64,000 nucleotides of DNA from JBHENC01 sp051000345 (GCA_051000345.1 JBPCOJ010000100.1:15416-79415); one strand, 5' to 3'. Counted from the stretch's first letter, positions 17,056 through 26,509 are shown. Translations and numbers: made by a program. Notes: a model not told the origin generated them from the letters alone.

Positions 17056-18330
17056 TCACCGCTCAGGATTCGTTGACGAAAGAATGCTGCGGTAAGTTTT
17101 GTAAAAGCAGGCTGCCGCGTCGAAGCTGCGCAGCTTCTTTGTTTGCCTTAAGCCGTTAGCCATATTTTCACCGCGCAGATGTTCGCTTGTCAGCATACTC
17201 TGGATCAAAGCGGCCAGCGCATCTTCATCGTAAGGATCGAACAGAAATCGTTTATCTTCGATGGTCTCCGGCAAAGACGTGACGTTTGAGCAGATGACAG
17301 GCACGCCGAGCATCATTGCTTCGAGCAACGGGTAGCTTCCCGCTTCGTACTCCGTCGGAATCACTACGAGCGCCGCATTGCGGTACAGCCACACCAATTC
17401 ATCCTCCGGCACGACATCCGTAAAAAACACTGCATCTCCCAGCGACAACGCTTCGACTTCCCGCTCGATCTCCGTATAAAATTCATTGCGCCGTCCCGTG
17501 CAAATCAATTGCAAATCCGGCCTGTGGCGCTCACGCACCTTCCGCAATGCCCGTAGCAGAAGCGCGTGATTTTTGTGCCGCCACGTCTGCGCAGGATAAA
17601 GCAGATACGGTGATTTCTTCCCGTACTTCAACTCATAAGCGAGAATGGCGTCGCCCGTCGGTTCCTGCAAATTAATTGATTGGTACGCGATTGGGCAGAC
17701 ATCGATTTTGTCTTCGGGCAGCGCGAAGTATTTGATTAAGTCCGCTTTGACGTGATCGTAGGAAACAATCAACCTGCGCGCTTTATCGAGCGCTTCCCAG
17801 TGGTGCATGGCGCGTATGGCGCGCTGCGCTGCAGAAAAGTATTCAGGGAAGCGCAACTCCTGCACATCGTGTACGGTCAGAATAAAAGGGCGCGTCAAAC
17901 GCAAAAGCGCGGGTACCTTGTAAGGAACATGACCGGCGGGATACGGCGGCGTCGGAGTCGGGAAATGAATAAGATCGAGCGGAAGTTTGTCCATCCATTC
18001 GGAAAGATAATCCTGATGAGCAAGAACGTCTGCACGCGCGTCGAGCGATGTCTCGATGCTGCCGCTTGTCTTGCGGAATCGCTGCCGCCAATTGCTTTTG
18101 GCGAAGGGCGCGACGGGAATCGTTTGAATCTCTGCGAAATCCTGAAATTCCTTTATGAGAGAAGCCGCGCTCGCCCGCGCATCGGCGTGGCACAGCAACG
18201 AGAAACGCCAGTTAGCTTCGCGCCCTGTGAGCAGCGCATGGAGCGTTCGCCGCGCGTATAGCCCGACGCCGCCATGTTGCAAAGAGAGGTCGCCGAGCCA
18301 GAAGCCGACTGTGGATTGCGCAAGATTCAT
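17056..18330 (-). CDS. GT4 family glycosyltransferase
   Basis: A 424-residue GT-B transferase. The N-terminal acceptor domain has a Gly-rich GVGLYARRTLHALL loop and the C-terminal domain holds LLYPAQTWRHKNHALLLRAL and VIPTEYEAGSYPLLEAM, where E-A-G-S-Y-P-L-L-E is the donor-binding EX7E-type motif of GT4 enzymes. It likely uses a nucleotide sugar to extend a surface glycan. The start ATG at 18330 lies 272 bases from the divergent GT2 copy A, sharing the intergenic region. Confidence 0.85.
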   Translation of the reverse strand: MNLAQSTVGFWLGDLSLQHGGVGLYARRTLHALLTGREANWRFSLLCHADARASAASLIKEFQDFAEIQTIPVAPFAKSNWRQRFRKTSGSIETSLDARADVLAHQDYLSEWMDKLPLDLIHFPTPTPPYPAGHVPYKVPALLRLTRPFILTVHDVQELRFPEYFSAAQRAIRAMHHWEALDKARRLIVSYDHVKADLIKYFALPEDKIDVCPIAYQSINLQEPTGDAILAYELKYGKKSPYLLYPAQTWRHKNHALLLRALRKVRERHRPDLQLICTGRRNEFYTEIEREVEALSLGDAVFFTDVVPEDELVWLYRNAALVVIPTEYEAGSYPLLEAMMLGVPVICSNVTSLPETIEDKRFLFDPYDEDALAALIQSMLTSEHLRGENMANGLRQTKKLRSFDAAACFYKTYRSILSSTNPER

Positions 18331-18439
18331 TGCCGTTGGTGGATCAAAAACAGTTTTCGCGGGATGCCGCGCGCGACGTCGAATACCAGCGCCTTCTGCG
18401 TTAAATCAACGCTTAAAATGAGCGGGTGCTGGCCTCTCT

Positions 18440-19362
18440 CGCCGCAGCGACTCTTGCAGTGACCATGCACGCAGTTACTATTGCCACTTTGCAAAAAGCG
18501 TGGATGGATGAAGAGTTGTTTCAATCGAGCCGTGTATCGCGGAGAGATTATACGGTTTCCTTTCTGCTCACAATCTGATTTCCCTTCGGCGACGAATTTC
18601 CCATGCAACAAACAGTCAGCTTGATTATCCCAATCTTCAATGAAGCCCCGCACCTAGAGCGTTTCCTCGACGGCATAGATAAACTACCGCTGCCGCTGCG
18701 AAAGGAACTCGTCATCGTCAACGATTGCTCAACCGACGACTCTGCGGAAATTCTGGCAAACTTTCAGTTTCAATCGCCGGTTATTCTTATCAATCAATCA
18801 AGGAATCAAGGCAAGGGCGCGGCGATCAGAACGGGAATACAACATGCCACAGGCGACTTTATCGGCATACAGGACGCGGATTTCGAGTATGACATAAACG
18901 ATATTCCGAGACTGCTCGCGCCGCTTGTCGAAGGCAAGGCAGATGTCGTTTACGGCTCTCGATTCAAGAAGACCAACTATCAGGTTCACCGCACGCTTCA
19001 CTATCTCGGTAATCGGACGCTGATGATGCTCAGCAACATTATGAGCGGCCTATACCTGAGCGACATGGAGACCTGCTACAAATTTTTTCGCGCCGACGTA
19101 ATCAAGAATATAACGCTCGAATCGAACCGCTTCGGCTTCGAGCCTGAAGTCACTGCGAAAATCGCGCGCCTGCAACTGCGCATCATGGAATTGCCGATCT
19201 CTTATTTCCCGCGCAAGTATCTCGAAGGAAAAAAGATTACATGGAAGGACGGGGTCGCCGCGCTCAGGCATATGTTCTATTTTAATTTGATAAGAAAATC
19301 TAAAAACTGTTTCCACGAAACGCTCCCCGATCATTACCGCGTCAAGGGAGAAAAAGGTTGTA
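18440..19362 (+). repeat. Duplicated segment, copy A (GT2 gene plus about 160 bases of leader)
   Basis: This stretch is repeated at 27437-28362. The coding part is nearly identical; the leader is clearly related but more diverged (shared blocks such as GATTATACGGTTT and CCCTTCGGCG). The relation ends near the gene's 3' end. It is a recent gene duplication, both copies in the same orientation about 9 kb apart. The left boundary is approximate. Confidence 0.8.
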
Positions 19363-19493
19363 AGGTATACGTGTTACCAACATTAAACCCATGGTCAGGA
19401 CGGTCAGCGCAAATCTCAGCGCGCCGGATGATTCATCGTCGCAGTGACTTCAACTTCGGCGAGTTGGTGACGATGTTCAGTTCCGGCATATAA
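18603..19493 (+). CDS. GT2 polyprenyl-phosphate glycosyltransferase-like, copy A with frameshifted 3' end
   Basis: The 296-residue protein is a DPM/DPG-synthase-like GT2 enzyme: SLIIPIFNEAPHLERFL, VNDCSTDDSAEIL, NQGKGAAIRTG and IGIQDADFEYD. Such enzymes move sugars to polyprenyl phosphate or act in glycan branches. Copy B (27601-28362) ends WL-stop right after RVKGEK. Copy A lacks one T there (GAGAAAAAGG against GAGAAAAATGG), so it misses the stop, reads 45 codons of unrelated sequence and overlaps the convergent gene at 19416-21332 by 78 bases. The first about 250 residues differ from copy B at about 16 positions by my count. The enzyme domain is complete, so the gene may still work. A sequencing error is possible. 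Confidence 0.8.
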   Translation: MQQTVSLIIPIFNEAPHLERFLDGIDKLPLPLRKELVIVNDCSTDDSAEILANFQFQSPVILINQSRNQGKGAAIRTGIQHATGDFIGIQDADFEYDINDIPRLLAPLVEGKADVVYGSRFKKTNYQVHRTLHYLGNRTLMMLSNIMSGLYLSDMETCYKFFRADVIKNITLESNRFGFEPEVTAKIARLQLRIMELPISYFPRKYLEGKKITWKDGVAALRHMFYFNLIRKSKNCFHETLPDHYRVKGEKGCKVYVLPTLNPWSGRSAQISARRMIHRRSDFNFGELVTMFSSGI

Positions 19494-21332
19494 ACGAAAG
19501 GCATAAGCCGGGCCAGCTTTGATCCACGTCGCGTCGCTGGAGTTCTCACTATCTTCCGCGAAGAGCCTCTCTATTCCGCCATTCTCAGACACGTAAACTT
19601 GTCCCGTACTACCATCTCCGGTGCTCCATGAGATGCTCGTAGCACCGGACTGCGTGCCTTCTACCATCACAGGATTCGGGCTAGCCATAATGCGTGCCGA
19701 ATGGGTTGTGCGAGCATCAGGCAGCTCTCGAATCGCGGGCGCAGCGCGTCGTCCGGAGTAAACTAGAAAATTATTATCAATATCAACCAGCAGCTCAGCA
19801 GAACTCATTTGCGCGAGCCGTGCGTTCGCTTCATCGCTTGAAATGTATTTTACTTTAAGTTCCGGCAGCTTCATCATCGCTGCTATCAAAGGATAATCGC
19901 TGTTGCCGAATGTGAACTGCCACAAAGGTCTTTGCGAAGAAGAAAATGTCACGGATTCGATGAATCTGCCGCGATAAGTTTCGACGAGCGGTCTTTCAAT
20001 TTTTTGCGCTCCGTGCGCAACAAACTGCCAACCATAGAGCGAAGTGTAATTGCTGATTATGCCATTGATGCCGATGATAATTATCACGACGCTCCATGTT
20101 TTCAGCATTCGCCAATTGACTCTATCAAGGCAGATGCCGAGCAGCACGGCTGCGCCGGCGAGCGGTTCGTAGTTGTAGTACATCTGCATATTGCGCGTGA
20201 GCAGCGTCGGCGCAAAATAGACCATGATCCAGATCAGCGGAAAGAGTAGCCTTTGCCCTGCCGTGCGACGAGCGCGCGCAATTGTGAAGACCATCAATGC
20301 CATTAGCCCGACATAGAGAAGAATATCTCCCCAACTAATAATCGGCGTGTCGGCTTCATAAAGCGTCTTCGAGAGCCATGCGCCCGCTCCGCCCGCGCTA
20401 ACTGTCAACCATGTGCCGATTCCACTCGCACCGGAGATGCCGTTAGCGGCGAATGATAAATTGCCGAGCGTCGAAGTGAATACAAGTAGCTTAACTACGC
20501 TGAGGCCGAAGCGAAGTTGCGGCGCATAAATAGGATCGGATGCTGGCAGCGGCCCGACAATCGCATAACGCAATCCCAGATATAAAAACACAACCGGCAA
20601 CAAAGGCGACAAACGCCGTACCCACCAAATGGAATCGCCCCGCCACCGCCCTACTTTCACGCCGTAACACGCGACCAGCGCGATGACCACGAAGACGATG
20701 ACAAGACCGTAATCCTTGCTGAAAATGGAAAGCGCGCAAAACACCAGCGCGAGCGCGTAATCGCGCTCGCGCCGCCCGGCGATATAGCGTAGAAAGAAAA
20801 GAATCGTCGTGAGCAGCAACATCAGCATCACGGTGGCGTCAAAGATGTTGATGTATCCAATGGTCGTTAAATGAATTTTAGACAGCGCGAAAAAGAGAAA
20901 GGACAGCAACCGCGCCCGGCGCGACTCTACCATTCGCACCAGCACGCGGTGCAGCAATAAAAGATTGATAACCGTGAAAGCGTAGTTGCGAAGATGATAA
21001 GCCCATGGCTCCAGCGGCAGGACGTAGTACCATGGCAGGCTCGCTGAGAAGAAAACCGGACGAAAGAAAATCCTATTGGTCGGGCTGGCAATCGCGCGCC
21101 AGAAGCTCGCGCCGTGTGTCTGGTATTGCCCCAGATATTCAAAATTCTCAGCGACAAAAAAGGTGCGAAAGGACGGTTGCGTCATCATGAACAGTAGCAC
21201 GCTACCGATAATTACTAGCAGGGAAGTCTCCCGCCATGTGCTTTGATAATCTCCGCCAACTGTGCGCGGCGGGCGATCCGATTGCGTGGCAATTGTCTCA
21301 GCGGACGCCATTCTTAATAATATCCTTGGCAC
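19416..21332 (-). CDS. GT39/ArnT-like polytopic membrane protein with C-terminal exported domain
   Basis: A 638-residue protein with roughly ten to twelve hydrophobic segments over residues 35-440 and a soluble C-terminal domain of about 190 residues rich in beta pattern. A first periplasmic loop after helix 1 holds acidic residues (FFVAENFEYLGQY), as in lipid-linked-sugar glycosyltransferases of the GT-C fold, but I see no decisive motif, so the family call is tentative. The ending SISWSTGDGSTGQVYVS and ATWIKAGPAYAFRLYAG resembles a fibronectin-like module. It lies in the glycan island. Its last 78 bases are overlapped by the read-through of GT2 copy A. Confidence 0.65.
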   Translation of the reverse strand: MPRILLRMASAETIATQSDRPPRTVGGDYQSTWRETSLLVIIGSVLLFMMTQPSFRTFFVAENFEYLGQYQTHGASFWRAIASPTNRIFFRPVFFSASLPWYYVLPLEPWAYHLRNYAFTVINLLLLHRVLVRMVESRRARLLSFLFFALSKIHLTTIGYINIFDATVMLMLLLTTILFFLRYIAGRRERDYALALVFCALSIFSKDYGLVIVFVVIALVACYGVKVGRWRGDSIWWVRRLSPLLPVVFLYLGLRYAIVGPLPASDPIYAPQLRFGLSVVKLLVFTSTLGNLSFAANGISGASGIGTWLTVSAGGAGAWLSKTLYEADTPIISWGDILLYVGLMALMVFTIARARRTAGQRLLFPLIWIMVYFAPTLLTRNMQMYYNYEPLAGAAVLLGICLDRVNWRMLKTWSVVIIIIGINGIISNYTSLYGWQFVAHGAQKIERPLVETYRGRFIESVTFSSSQRPLWQFTFGNSDYPLIAAMMKLPELKVKYISSDEANARLAQMSSAELLVDIDNNFLVYSGRRAAPAIRELPDARTTHSARIMASPNPVMVEGTQSGATSISWSTGDGSTGQVYVSENGGIERLFAEDSENSSDATWIKAGPAYAFRLYAGTEHRHQLAEVEVTATMNHPAR

Positions 21333-21426
21333 AACTTAAGAGAGGAATTCCATCTCAATGTTGAGCGGTTTGGAATCCCGTGGTACACCGATACAAGTTC
21401 TGTCTCTCGTTTCTCATTAAGCAGCG

Positions 21427-21639
21427 TTGCACATAATTCTTCTTTCTTGCTTCATTCTCGTTCTTGTCGCTTTCTATTTCTATCAAGGTACACGGTTCAT
21501 GGCTGCGCCCGCAACGCTGCTCTGCGTGTTCGCTTCAGTTAATCTCGCGCAATGGATCGAGCATCGAATCAATGCTTTCGTCAAGAATAGGATGGCTCTC
21601 CAACACAAAAAATTATGCGAATCACGGGAAGAAAGTTAG
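21427..21639 (+). pseudogene. Remnant: C-terminal end of a GT-C type membrane protein
   Basis: The 70-residue frame contains two hydrophobic stretches and the segment FYQGTRFMAAPATLLCVFAS, which reads like the last helix of a polytopic mannosyltransferase or dolichyl-phosphate-sugar transferase. There is no start of a full gene upstream (the region to 21333 is the promoter side of the preceding gene), so I read it as a truncated leftover. It may also be a chance frame. Confidence 0.4.
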
Positions 21640-21711
21640 CAACAAACCGGCAACAGCAAGTTTGCCGTAGAACCGGCCACGCTGACACTTCCGGCTCACC
21701 GCGCAGTACAA

Positions 21712-22089
21712 TTAGACTCTGTTGCAAGAATATATTGAGATGCCTGAAGACTGGCCTGAGTTACGCGCGAAATCCCCCGCGCATTTCCATTTGAGCGATG
21801 TTTGTATGTCTGCAAGCCGCTCTGCGCCGATGCCCGGTTTCGCTCCGGCGCGGCCTTGCGTTTCAAGCAGCTCAGTCACCATAAACTCCAGATCGCGGCT
21901 GGTATTGTAAGAGTGCCTGCGCCACGCCGACAGCACTTGTGGATCAAACGCGAAATCGCCATCTGCACTCAACAATAGGTAGAGTTCGTAATCTTCCAGC
22001 CTTGATTGCTCATTCCAACCATGACGCGCAAGCGGTGCGCGCCTGTAAACAACCGTCGGACTCATCGGCGCAAGTCCGCGCGTGCGCAA
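21712..22089 (-). pseudogene. Remnant: C-terminal part of a GT2 glycosyltransferase
   Basis: The 125-residue frame has the late GT2 signature VVYRRAPLARHGWNEQ followed by LEDYELYLLLSADGDFAF, the ED-x-E-L acceptor-site motif and the WRRHSYNTS tail common in O-antigen GT2 enzymes. The N-terminal nucleotide-binding half is missing. Upstream on the same strand the sequence changes abruptly into the tail of another glycosyltransferase on the opposite strand (22090-22191). Confidence 0.6.
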
Positions 22090-22191
22090 CTCGGAGCGAA
22101 AGCAGGAGTGTGGGCTTCGCAGCAGTTCGGCCTTGACGCTTACATTGCGGGGATCATCGCCTTATACGACGAAATAATTAAGGCAGCGTAA
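22090..22191 (+). pseudogene. Remnant: last about 33 codons of a GT4 glycosyltransferase
   Basis: The frame ends FGLDAYIAGIIALYDEI followed by IKAA-stop, the usual C-terminal helix of GT4 enzymes. It begins exactly where the minus-strand GT2 remnant ends, which marks a recombination joint near 22090. No upstream part of the gene is present. The stretch 22192-22406 has nothing I can identify. Confidence 0.5.
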
Positions 22192-22406
22192 GCGAGGCAC
22201 GTTCCCGTTGATTGCCAACAACTTTCCACTGCGGGCGCAACGCGTTGGCGTTCACTTGTTTTTAATTCTTAAAGTTCAATGGCCTTACCGCGCAGCACCT
22301 CCGTGCAAATTCTTCTTAGGTATTCACTCCCATAGTGTCTCCACTTGCGTTATCAACAAGTGCTATATAAAGTAATTTAGTAATCTCCCGAATTAATAAA
22401 TGAGAA

Positions 22407-22419
22407 ACAGTTTAACTGT
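22407..22419. promoter_or_regulatory. Palindrome upstream of gene at 22446
   Basis: ACAGTT-T-AACTGT, a perfect 6-base inverted repeat with one central base, sits 26 bases before the start. A second inverted repeat (CACTTG at 22342, CAAGTG at 22357) and an AT-rich TATATAAA lie further up. These may form a promoter with operator; no regulator can be named. Confidence 0.3.
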
Positions 22420-22445
22420 CGCGAATAATTAAGGAGCAGTAAGGT

Positions 22446-23207
22446 ATGAAGCCGGAAGTGCGTAAAGCGGAGCCGACGCCTTTATCGAAGGGCAATCTGA
22501 GATTTACATGCAGCTCGTCTCGCAAGCATTGGGCGCTAAGTAATATTTTTGCGCTAATGCTGATCTTATCGAATGTCGCGGCTGCCGGAACAAAAACCGT
22601 GCAGGGACAAGAAGCCGCGAAACCTGCGGCGACGGAAAAGCTTGACACAGAAAAGCTCGATCAGGTGGTCACAGAAACGAAAATTCAGCGCCCGAAAAAA
22701 ATCACCAAACAACCCTTCGTCGATCTTTTAGCAAAAGTTAAATTAATGAAGGATTTGGGCGATTTCGATCTTAAAAAACCATTTGAAATAACCGTCACCG
22801 CTAATCGCAGTTCCGATGGTACGCTCGGCGATGCGACAGTTAGCCAGAATACCGGCAGCCCGAAATTCGAGGCTATCGCCAGAGATTTTACGGCGGCACT
22901 GAAGGAGAGCAACGCGCTGGATTTTCTTGAAGGATCGGGGACGCTGAATCTAACAGCGAAGCTGACCAAAAGCGATGTCGCTCTTACCGCCACATCCGAA
23001 GCGAAATCCGTCGCGCGTGCCGCACAATTAGCCAAAGGCTATAACGCACTGCTTGCTATTGGTCGTGCCGTCAAAAGCGGGAGAGATGAAGAAACCGTTT
23101 ATGAGAACACCTCTGTGTCGTCAAACGGAAAACAAATCACCGTCAAACTCTCGATGTCGCGCGAGGCCGTCGGTAAATTGCTATTGAAACAATTGCCGAA
23201 GTCCTAA
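22446..23207 (+). CDS. Hypothetical exported protein, possible TonB-C-like fold
   Basis: The 253-residue protein is not recognised with confidence. A hydrophobic segment (about 30-47, ALSNIFALMLILSNVAAAG) suits a signal peptide or anchor after a long basic N-terminus. Residues about 105-165 (FEITVTANRSSDGTLGDA, then a helix and a closing strand) have the beta-alpha-beta pattern with a conserved G-x-L-x-D/x-A turn seen in TonB C-terminal-like domains, but the match is by eye. The rest is Lys- and Ala-rich helix. AAGGAG lies 7-11 bases before the ATG, a strong site. It stands alone, so no context-based role can be given. Confidence 0.7.
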   Translation: MKPEVRKAEPTPLSKGNLRFTCSSSRKHWALSNIFALMLILSNVAAAGTKTVQGQEAAKPAATEKLDTEKLDQVVTETKIQRPKKITKQPFVDLLAKVKLMKDLGDFDLKKPFEITVTANRSSDGTLGDATVSQNTGSPKFEAIARDFTAALKESNALDFLEGSGTLNLTAKLTKSDVALTATSEAKSVARAAQLAKGYNALLAIGRAVKSGRDEETVYENTSVSSNGKQITVKLSMSREAVGKLLLKQLPKS

Positions 23208-23463
23208 AAGCGCGGCGGGCAAGTTCTCCCGCGCAATATAATTCTTGCCAGACTTTACTAACATCGCCGCTCCGCATCCTCATCGCGGCGCGGCCTTCAA
23301 TGACTCCGCTAGTATCTTCTGCCGCTGTCATCTCACCGTGCCCGGCAGAGGCGACAAAATGACACTTGAAGCATCTCGCACACACCGGGTTTTCAAAGTT
23401 TAAGAGCCGCCTCTTCAATCCAAAGCGCGATCTTCAGCCGTACTGCTTTCAGGCCATCGAAAT

Positions 23464-24789
23464 ATGAAATGCAAAACTGTTTGCGTCGGTATCTTCGATC
23501 AGATTGTCAGCGGCGGCGGCGTGCGGCTCTTTACGGTCAAGCTGCTCGAAGAATTTTCCAGACTCGCCGGAAACGATTGGCACTTTCATTTAATGTGGCC
23601 GCTCTTTGATTCGAGCAACCATTTTTTGCCCGCGCCGCAATTGCCGCACACGAGCTTCGAGCGAATCGGCCTCGACGCGAATTCAAACACGCGCAACCGA
23701 ATCTTCACGACGCTCGAAAAAAACGCGCGCGCCCGAAAAAACAGTTGCGCCAGCGATCTACCGGCTTCCAAATTTTTTACGGATTATGAACAACGCGCGC
23801 GCTTCCTCGAACAGCGCAGCCTGCGCGCGCTTGACGGACGCGGACTGCGCTGGCTCGATGAACGAATAAACGAATTCGATTTAATCTTTATGCCGTATCC
23901 GTATCTTACGCTTCCGCAAAGTGAAGAATGGCGGCCAACGAAACCCGTTGTCATCACGCTGCACGATCTGGCGCATGAGCACACGGACGCATGGAGCGAA
24001 TGGACGGAGCCGTTGCGGCGTGAAGTCAGGCGATGGACGGAGCTTGCTGATCTCGTTGTCTTTTCCTCAGACTTTATCAGCAACGAAGCGCAGACGATTT
24101 ACAGCTTGCCTGCTTCCCGCGCCAAACGAATTTATCTTGTTCCCAATGAAACAAGCGATGATGAACAAAACGAAAGCGAACAAGACAAGCATGAACAAAT
24201 TAGTAAGCAAAGCGCGCTTGTGCTTCAGCGTTACGGCATCGCAAACCGCGAGTATGTTTTCACGCTCGGCTGGGCGGCAAAACACAAACGCGTGGAGACA
24301 ATTATCGAAGGCTTCGCATTGTTCAAGCGTAGATCGAATGCGGATGCTGCGCTCGTCATCGCAGGGCCGAATACGGAAACGCTTTTGCGCAGCGATACGC
24401 ACGGTTTAGAGATAGGCCGCGATCTATTCGCGCTCGGCTACGTGACGGACGAAGACATTCCGATTCTTCATCGAAGTTCATCGCTCGTCGTCAGCGCCTC
24501 GATCAGCGAAGCCGGACTCAACTCGGTTATTATGGACGCGATGTATTACGGAAAAGCCGTCCTCTGTTCAAACATTCCGCAGTTCACCGAACGGCTCGGC
24601 ACAGATGATGCGCTCGCCTCGATGTTTGATCCGTACTCGCCGCAATCGCTTGCCGAAGCCTTGCTCAAGCATTTTAACGATCCGGCACAATCCGCGCGGC
24701 GCGCGCAAAACGCCCGGCAATTTATACATTCACGCAACTTATCGCACGTCGGGCGCGAATATTTAGAAGCCTTCGCATCTGTGCTTTAA
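23464..24789 (+). CDS. GT4 family glycosyltransferase
   Basis: A 441-residue GT-B enzyme. The start has the Gly-rich loop IVSGGGVRLFTVKLLEEF; the C-terminal half holds VFTLGWAAKHKRVETIIEGF and VVSASISEAGLNSVIMDAMYY, where the S-E-A-G-L-N/S pattern is the donor-site motif of GT4. Residues about 210-230 form an unusual Glu/Asn/Lys-rich insertion (DDEQNESEQDKHEQ). It begins a small unit with the aminotransferase (24835) and the GNAT (25966), with gaps of 45 and 12 bases, so it may transfer the amino sugar they make. Confidence 0.85.
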   Translation: MKCKTVCVGIFDQIVSGGGVRLFTVKLLEEFSRLAGNDWHFHLMWPLFDSSNHFLPAPQLPHTSFERIGLDANSNTRNRIFTTLEKNARARKNSCASDLPASKFFTDYEQRARFLEQRSLRALDGRGLRWLDERINEFDLIFMPYPYLTLPQSEEWRPTKPVVITLHDLAHEHTDAWSEWTEPLRREVRRWTELADLVVFSSDFISNEAQTIYSLPASRAKRIYLVPNETSDDEQNESEQDKHEQISKQSALVLQRYGIANREYVFTLGWAAKHKRVETIIEGFALFKRRSNADAALVIAGPNTETLLRSDTHGLEIGRDLFALGYVTDEDIPILHRSSSLVVSASISEAGLNSVIMDAMYYGKAVLCSNIPQFTERLGTDDALASMFDPYSPQSLAEALLKHFNDPAQSARRAQNARQFIHSRNLSHVGREYLEAFASVL

Positions 24790-24834
24790 TGATTAAATCG
24801 AAATGGAACGACTTGGATCGAAGGTAATCACTCG

Positions 24835-25953
24835 ATGACGCGACGGTTTATTCCGGTGGCAGAGCCTGTGCTCGCGGGCAATGAAAAAAAGTACGTTAAT
24901 GAGTGCTTGGAGAGCGGCTGGATTTCCGGCAGCGGCAATTACGTCGAAGCGTTTGAGAAAAGCTTTGCGGACTTTTGCGGTGTGAGACATGCCGTTAGCA
25001 TCGTCAACGGCACGGCGGCGCTGCACGTCGCGCTGCTCGCGCTCGGCATCGGCCGCGGCGATGAAGTGATCGTTCCCGATTTAACTTTCATCGCTTCCGC
25101 CAACGCCGTCACATACTGCGGCGCGCAACCTGTTTTCGCAGACGTGGACGCACGAACATGGACGCTCGATCCGCAAGACACCGCCGCGAAAATATCGGCT
25201 CGCACGAAAGCCGTTATGCCTGTTCATCTCTACGGTCATCCGGCGAACATGACGCCGCTCCTCGAACTCGCGCAAGACCATGATATTCATGTCATCGAGG
25301 ACGCCGCCGAAGCGCACGGCGCAGAATACAAAGGCCAGCGCGTCGGCAGTATCGGCGACATCGCTGCCTTTAGTTTCTTCGGCAACAAAGTCGTCACCAC
25401 AGGCGAAGGCGGCATGATTACGACAAACGACGCTCAGCTTGCGGATCAGGCGCGCCTTCTCAAAGGGCAAGGCATGGACCCGGAACGCCGCTATCATTTC
25501 CCGATTGTCGGGTACAATTACCGCATGACCAACCTTCAAGCCGCCATCGGTGTGGCGCAAATGGAGCGTATTGATTGGTTCATTGAAAGGCGGCGCGAAG
25601 TTGCCGCGTGGTACGACAACGCTTTGAAGAATCTTCCTGTTACGACGATGATGGAAGCGTCATGGGCAAAAAGCGTTTATTGGCTTTATTCGATTTGCAT
25701 TCCAGAAGAGATTGATAGAGATTTGCTGATGACGCGAATGTTGGAAAGAGGCATTGAAACGCGCCCCTTCTTTTATCCCACACATCGACAGCCGCCGTAC
25801 CGCCTCAATGCCGAAAATCAAACGTTTCCTGTGACAACGAAGTTGAGCGCGCAGGGACTTAGTTTGCCGTCGTCCGCGCGTATCTCCAAAGAAGAAGTTG
25901 CATACATTACCGATGCGCTCGGAGTATGCCTGCAAGCTGCGGCGAAAAGCTAA
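24835..25953 (+). CDS. DegT/DnrJ/EryC1/StrS sugar aminotransferase, perosamine-synthase-like
   Basis: A 372-residue PLP enzyme of the sugar aminotransferase family. The internal aldimine lysine is K185 in FSFFGNK, followed by TTGEGGM; EDAAEAHGAEY at about 155-165 supplies the PLP ring aspartate. These enzymes convert nucleotide-linked keto-sugars to amino-sugars with glutamate as donor; the FFGNK/TTGEGG context resembles GDP-perosamine synthases (Per/RfbE), but the substrate is inferred. The ATG at 24835 lies 45 bases after the GT4 stop. A GNAT gene begins 12 bases after its stop, suggesting that the amino group is acetylated. Confidence 0.88.
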   Translation: MTRRFIPVAEPVLAGNEKKYVNECLESGWISGSGNYVEAFEKSFADFCGVRHAVSIVNGTAALHVALLALGIGRGDEVIVPDLTFIASANAVTYCGAQPVFADVDARTWTLDPQDTAAKISARTKAVMPVHLYGHPANMTPLLELAQDHDIHVIEDAAEAHGAEYKGQRVGSIGDIAAFSFFGNKVVTTGEGGMITTNDAQLADQARLLKGQGMDPERRYHFPIVGYNYRMTNLQAAIGVAQMERIDWFIERRREVAAWYDNALKNLPVTTMMEASWAKSVYWLYSICIPEEIDRDLLMTRMLERGIETRPFFYPTHRQPPYRLNAENQTFPVTTKLSAQGLSLPSSARISKEEVAYITDALGVCLQAAAKS

Positions 25954-25965
25954 TTAAAGAACTTT

Positions 25966-26454
25966 ATGAGCGAAAATAACCTGACGATCCGCGCGCTTGG
26001 CGCTGAAGATGCGCCGTTGCTATCCGCAATGCTTCTTGCGCAGCCGCCGCGATATGCGCGCTTCTTTTATCCGTTCAGTTTCGACATCGCCGCCATCGCG
26101 GAGATTCTGCGAGACTGCGAAAAAGATGTTTACGAGGGAATGATTTGGGACGATAAACTCGTCGGTTTTTTTATGCTGCGCGGATGGGATGCAGGTTTTG
26201 AAGTTCCCGCTTACGGTTTGATAATAAGCAGAGATTATCGCGGTTACGGTCTGGAGATGTTGTCGCTTGAGGCTGCAAAAGTGATTTGCAATCTGCGCGG
26301 CGCAACCCGCATTATGTTGAAGATGCACCCAGACAATTTTTCCGCCAAAGGCATTGCACGCAAAATAGGGTTTGTTCTAACCGGAGTTGAAGCCGAAAGC
26401 GGCAACGCGATTTACCACTTTGATCTCACACCGCGCTCGAAAAAGAATCTTTGA
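25966..26454 (+). CDS. GNAT family acetyltransferase (paralogue B)
   Basis: The 162-residue protein has GNAT motif A with the acetyl-CoA loop R-G-Y-G (YRGYGLEMLSLEAAK) and motif B ending in GNAIYHFDL. It is a close paralogue of the protein at 8724-9206. Lying 12 bases behind an amino-sugar aminotransferase, it is likely to N-acetylate the product, a pairing like WecE/WecD or PseC/PseH. This is inference from position. The ATG is followed by a normal GNAT N-terminus. Confidence 0.82.
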   Translation: MSENNLTIRALGAEDAPLLSAMLLAQPPRYARFFYPFSFDIAAIAEILRDCEKDVYEGMIWDDKLVGFFMLRGWDAGFEVPAYGLIISRDYRGYGLEMLSLEAAKVICNLRGATRIMLKMHPDNFSAKGIARKIGFVLTGVEAESGNAIYHFDLTPRSKKNL

Positions 26455-26509
26455 TGCGTCAAAGTTATTTGCAGTTTTGGATTTGCGATTGCAGGAAAAC
26501 TCCTTTGCT

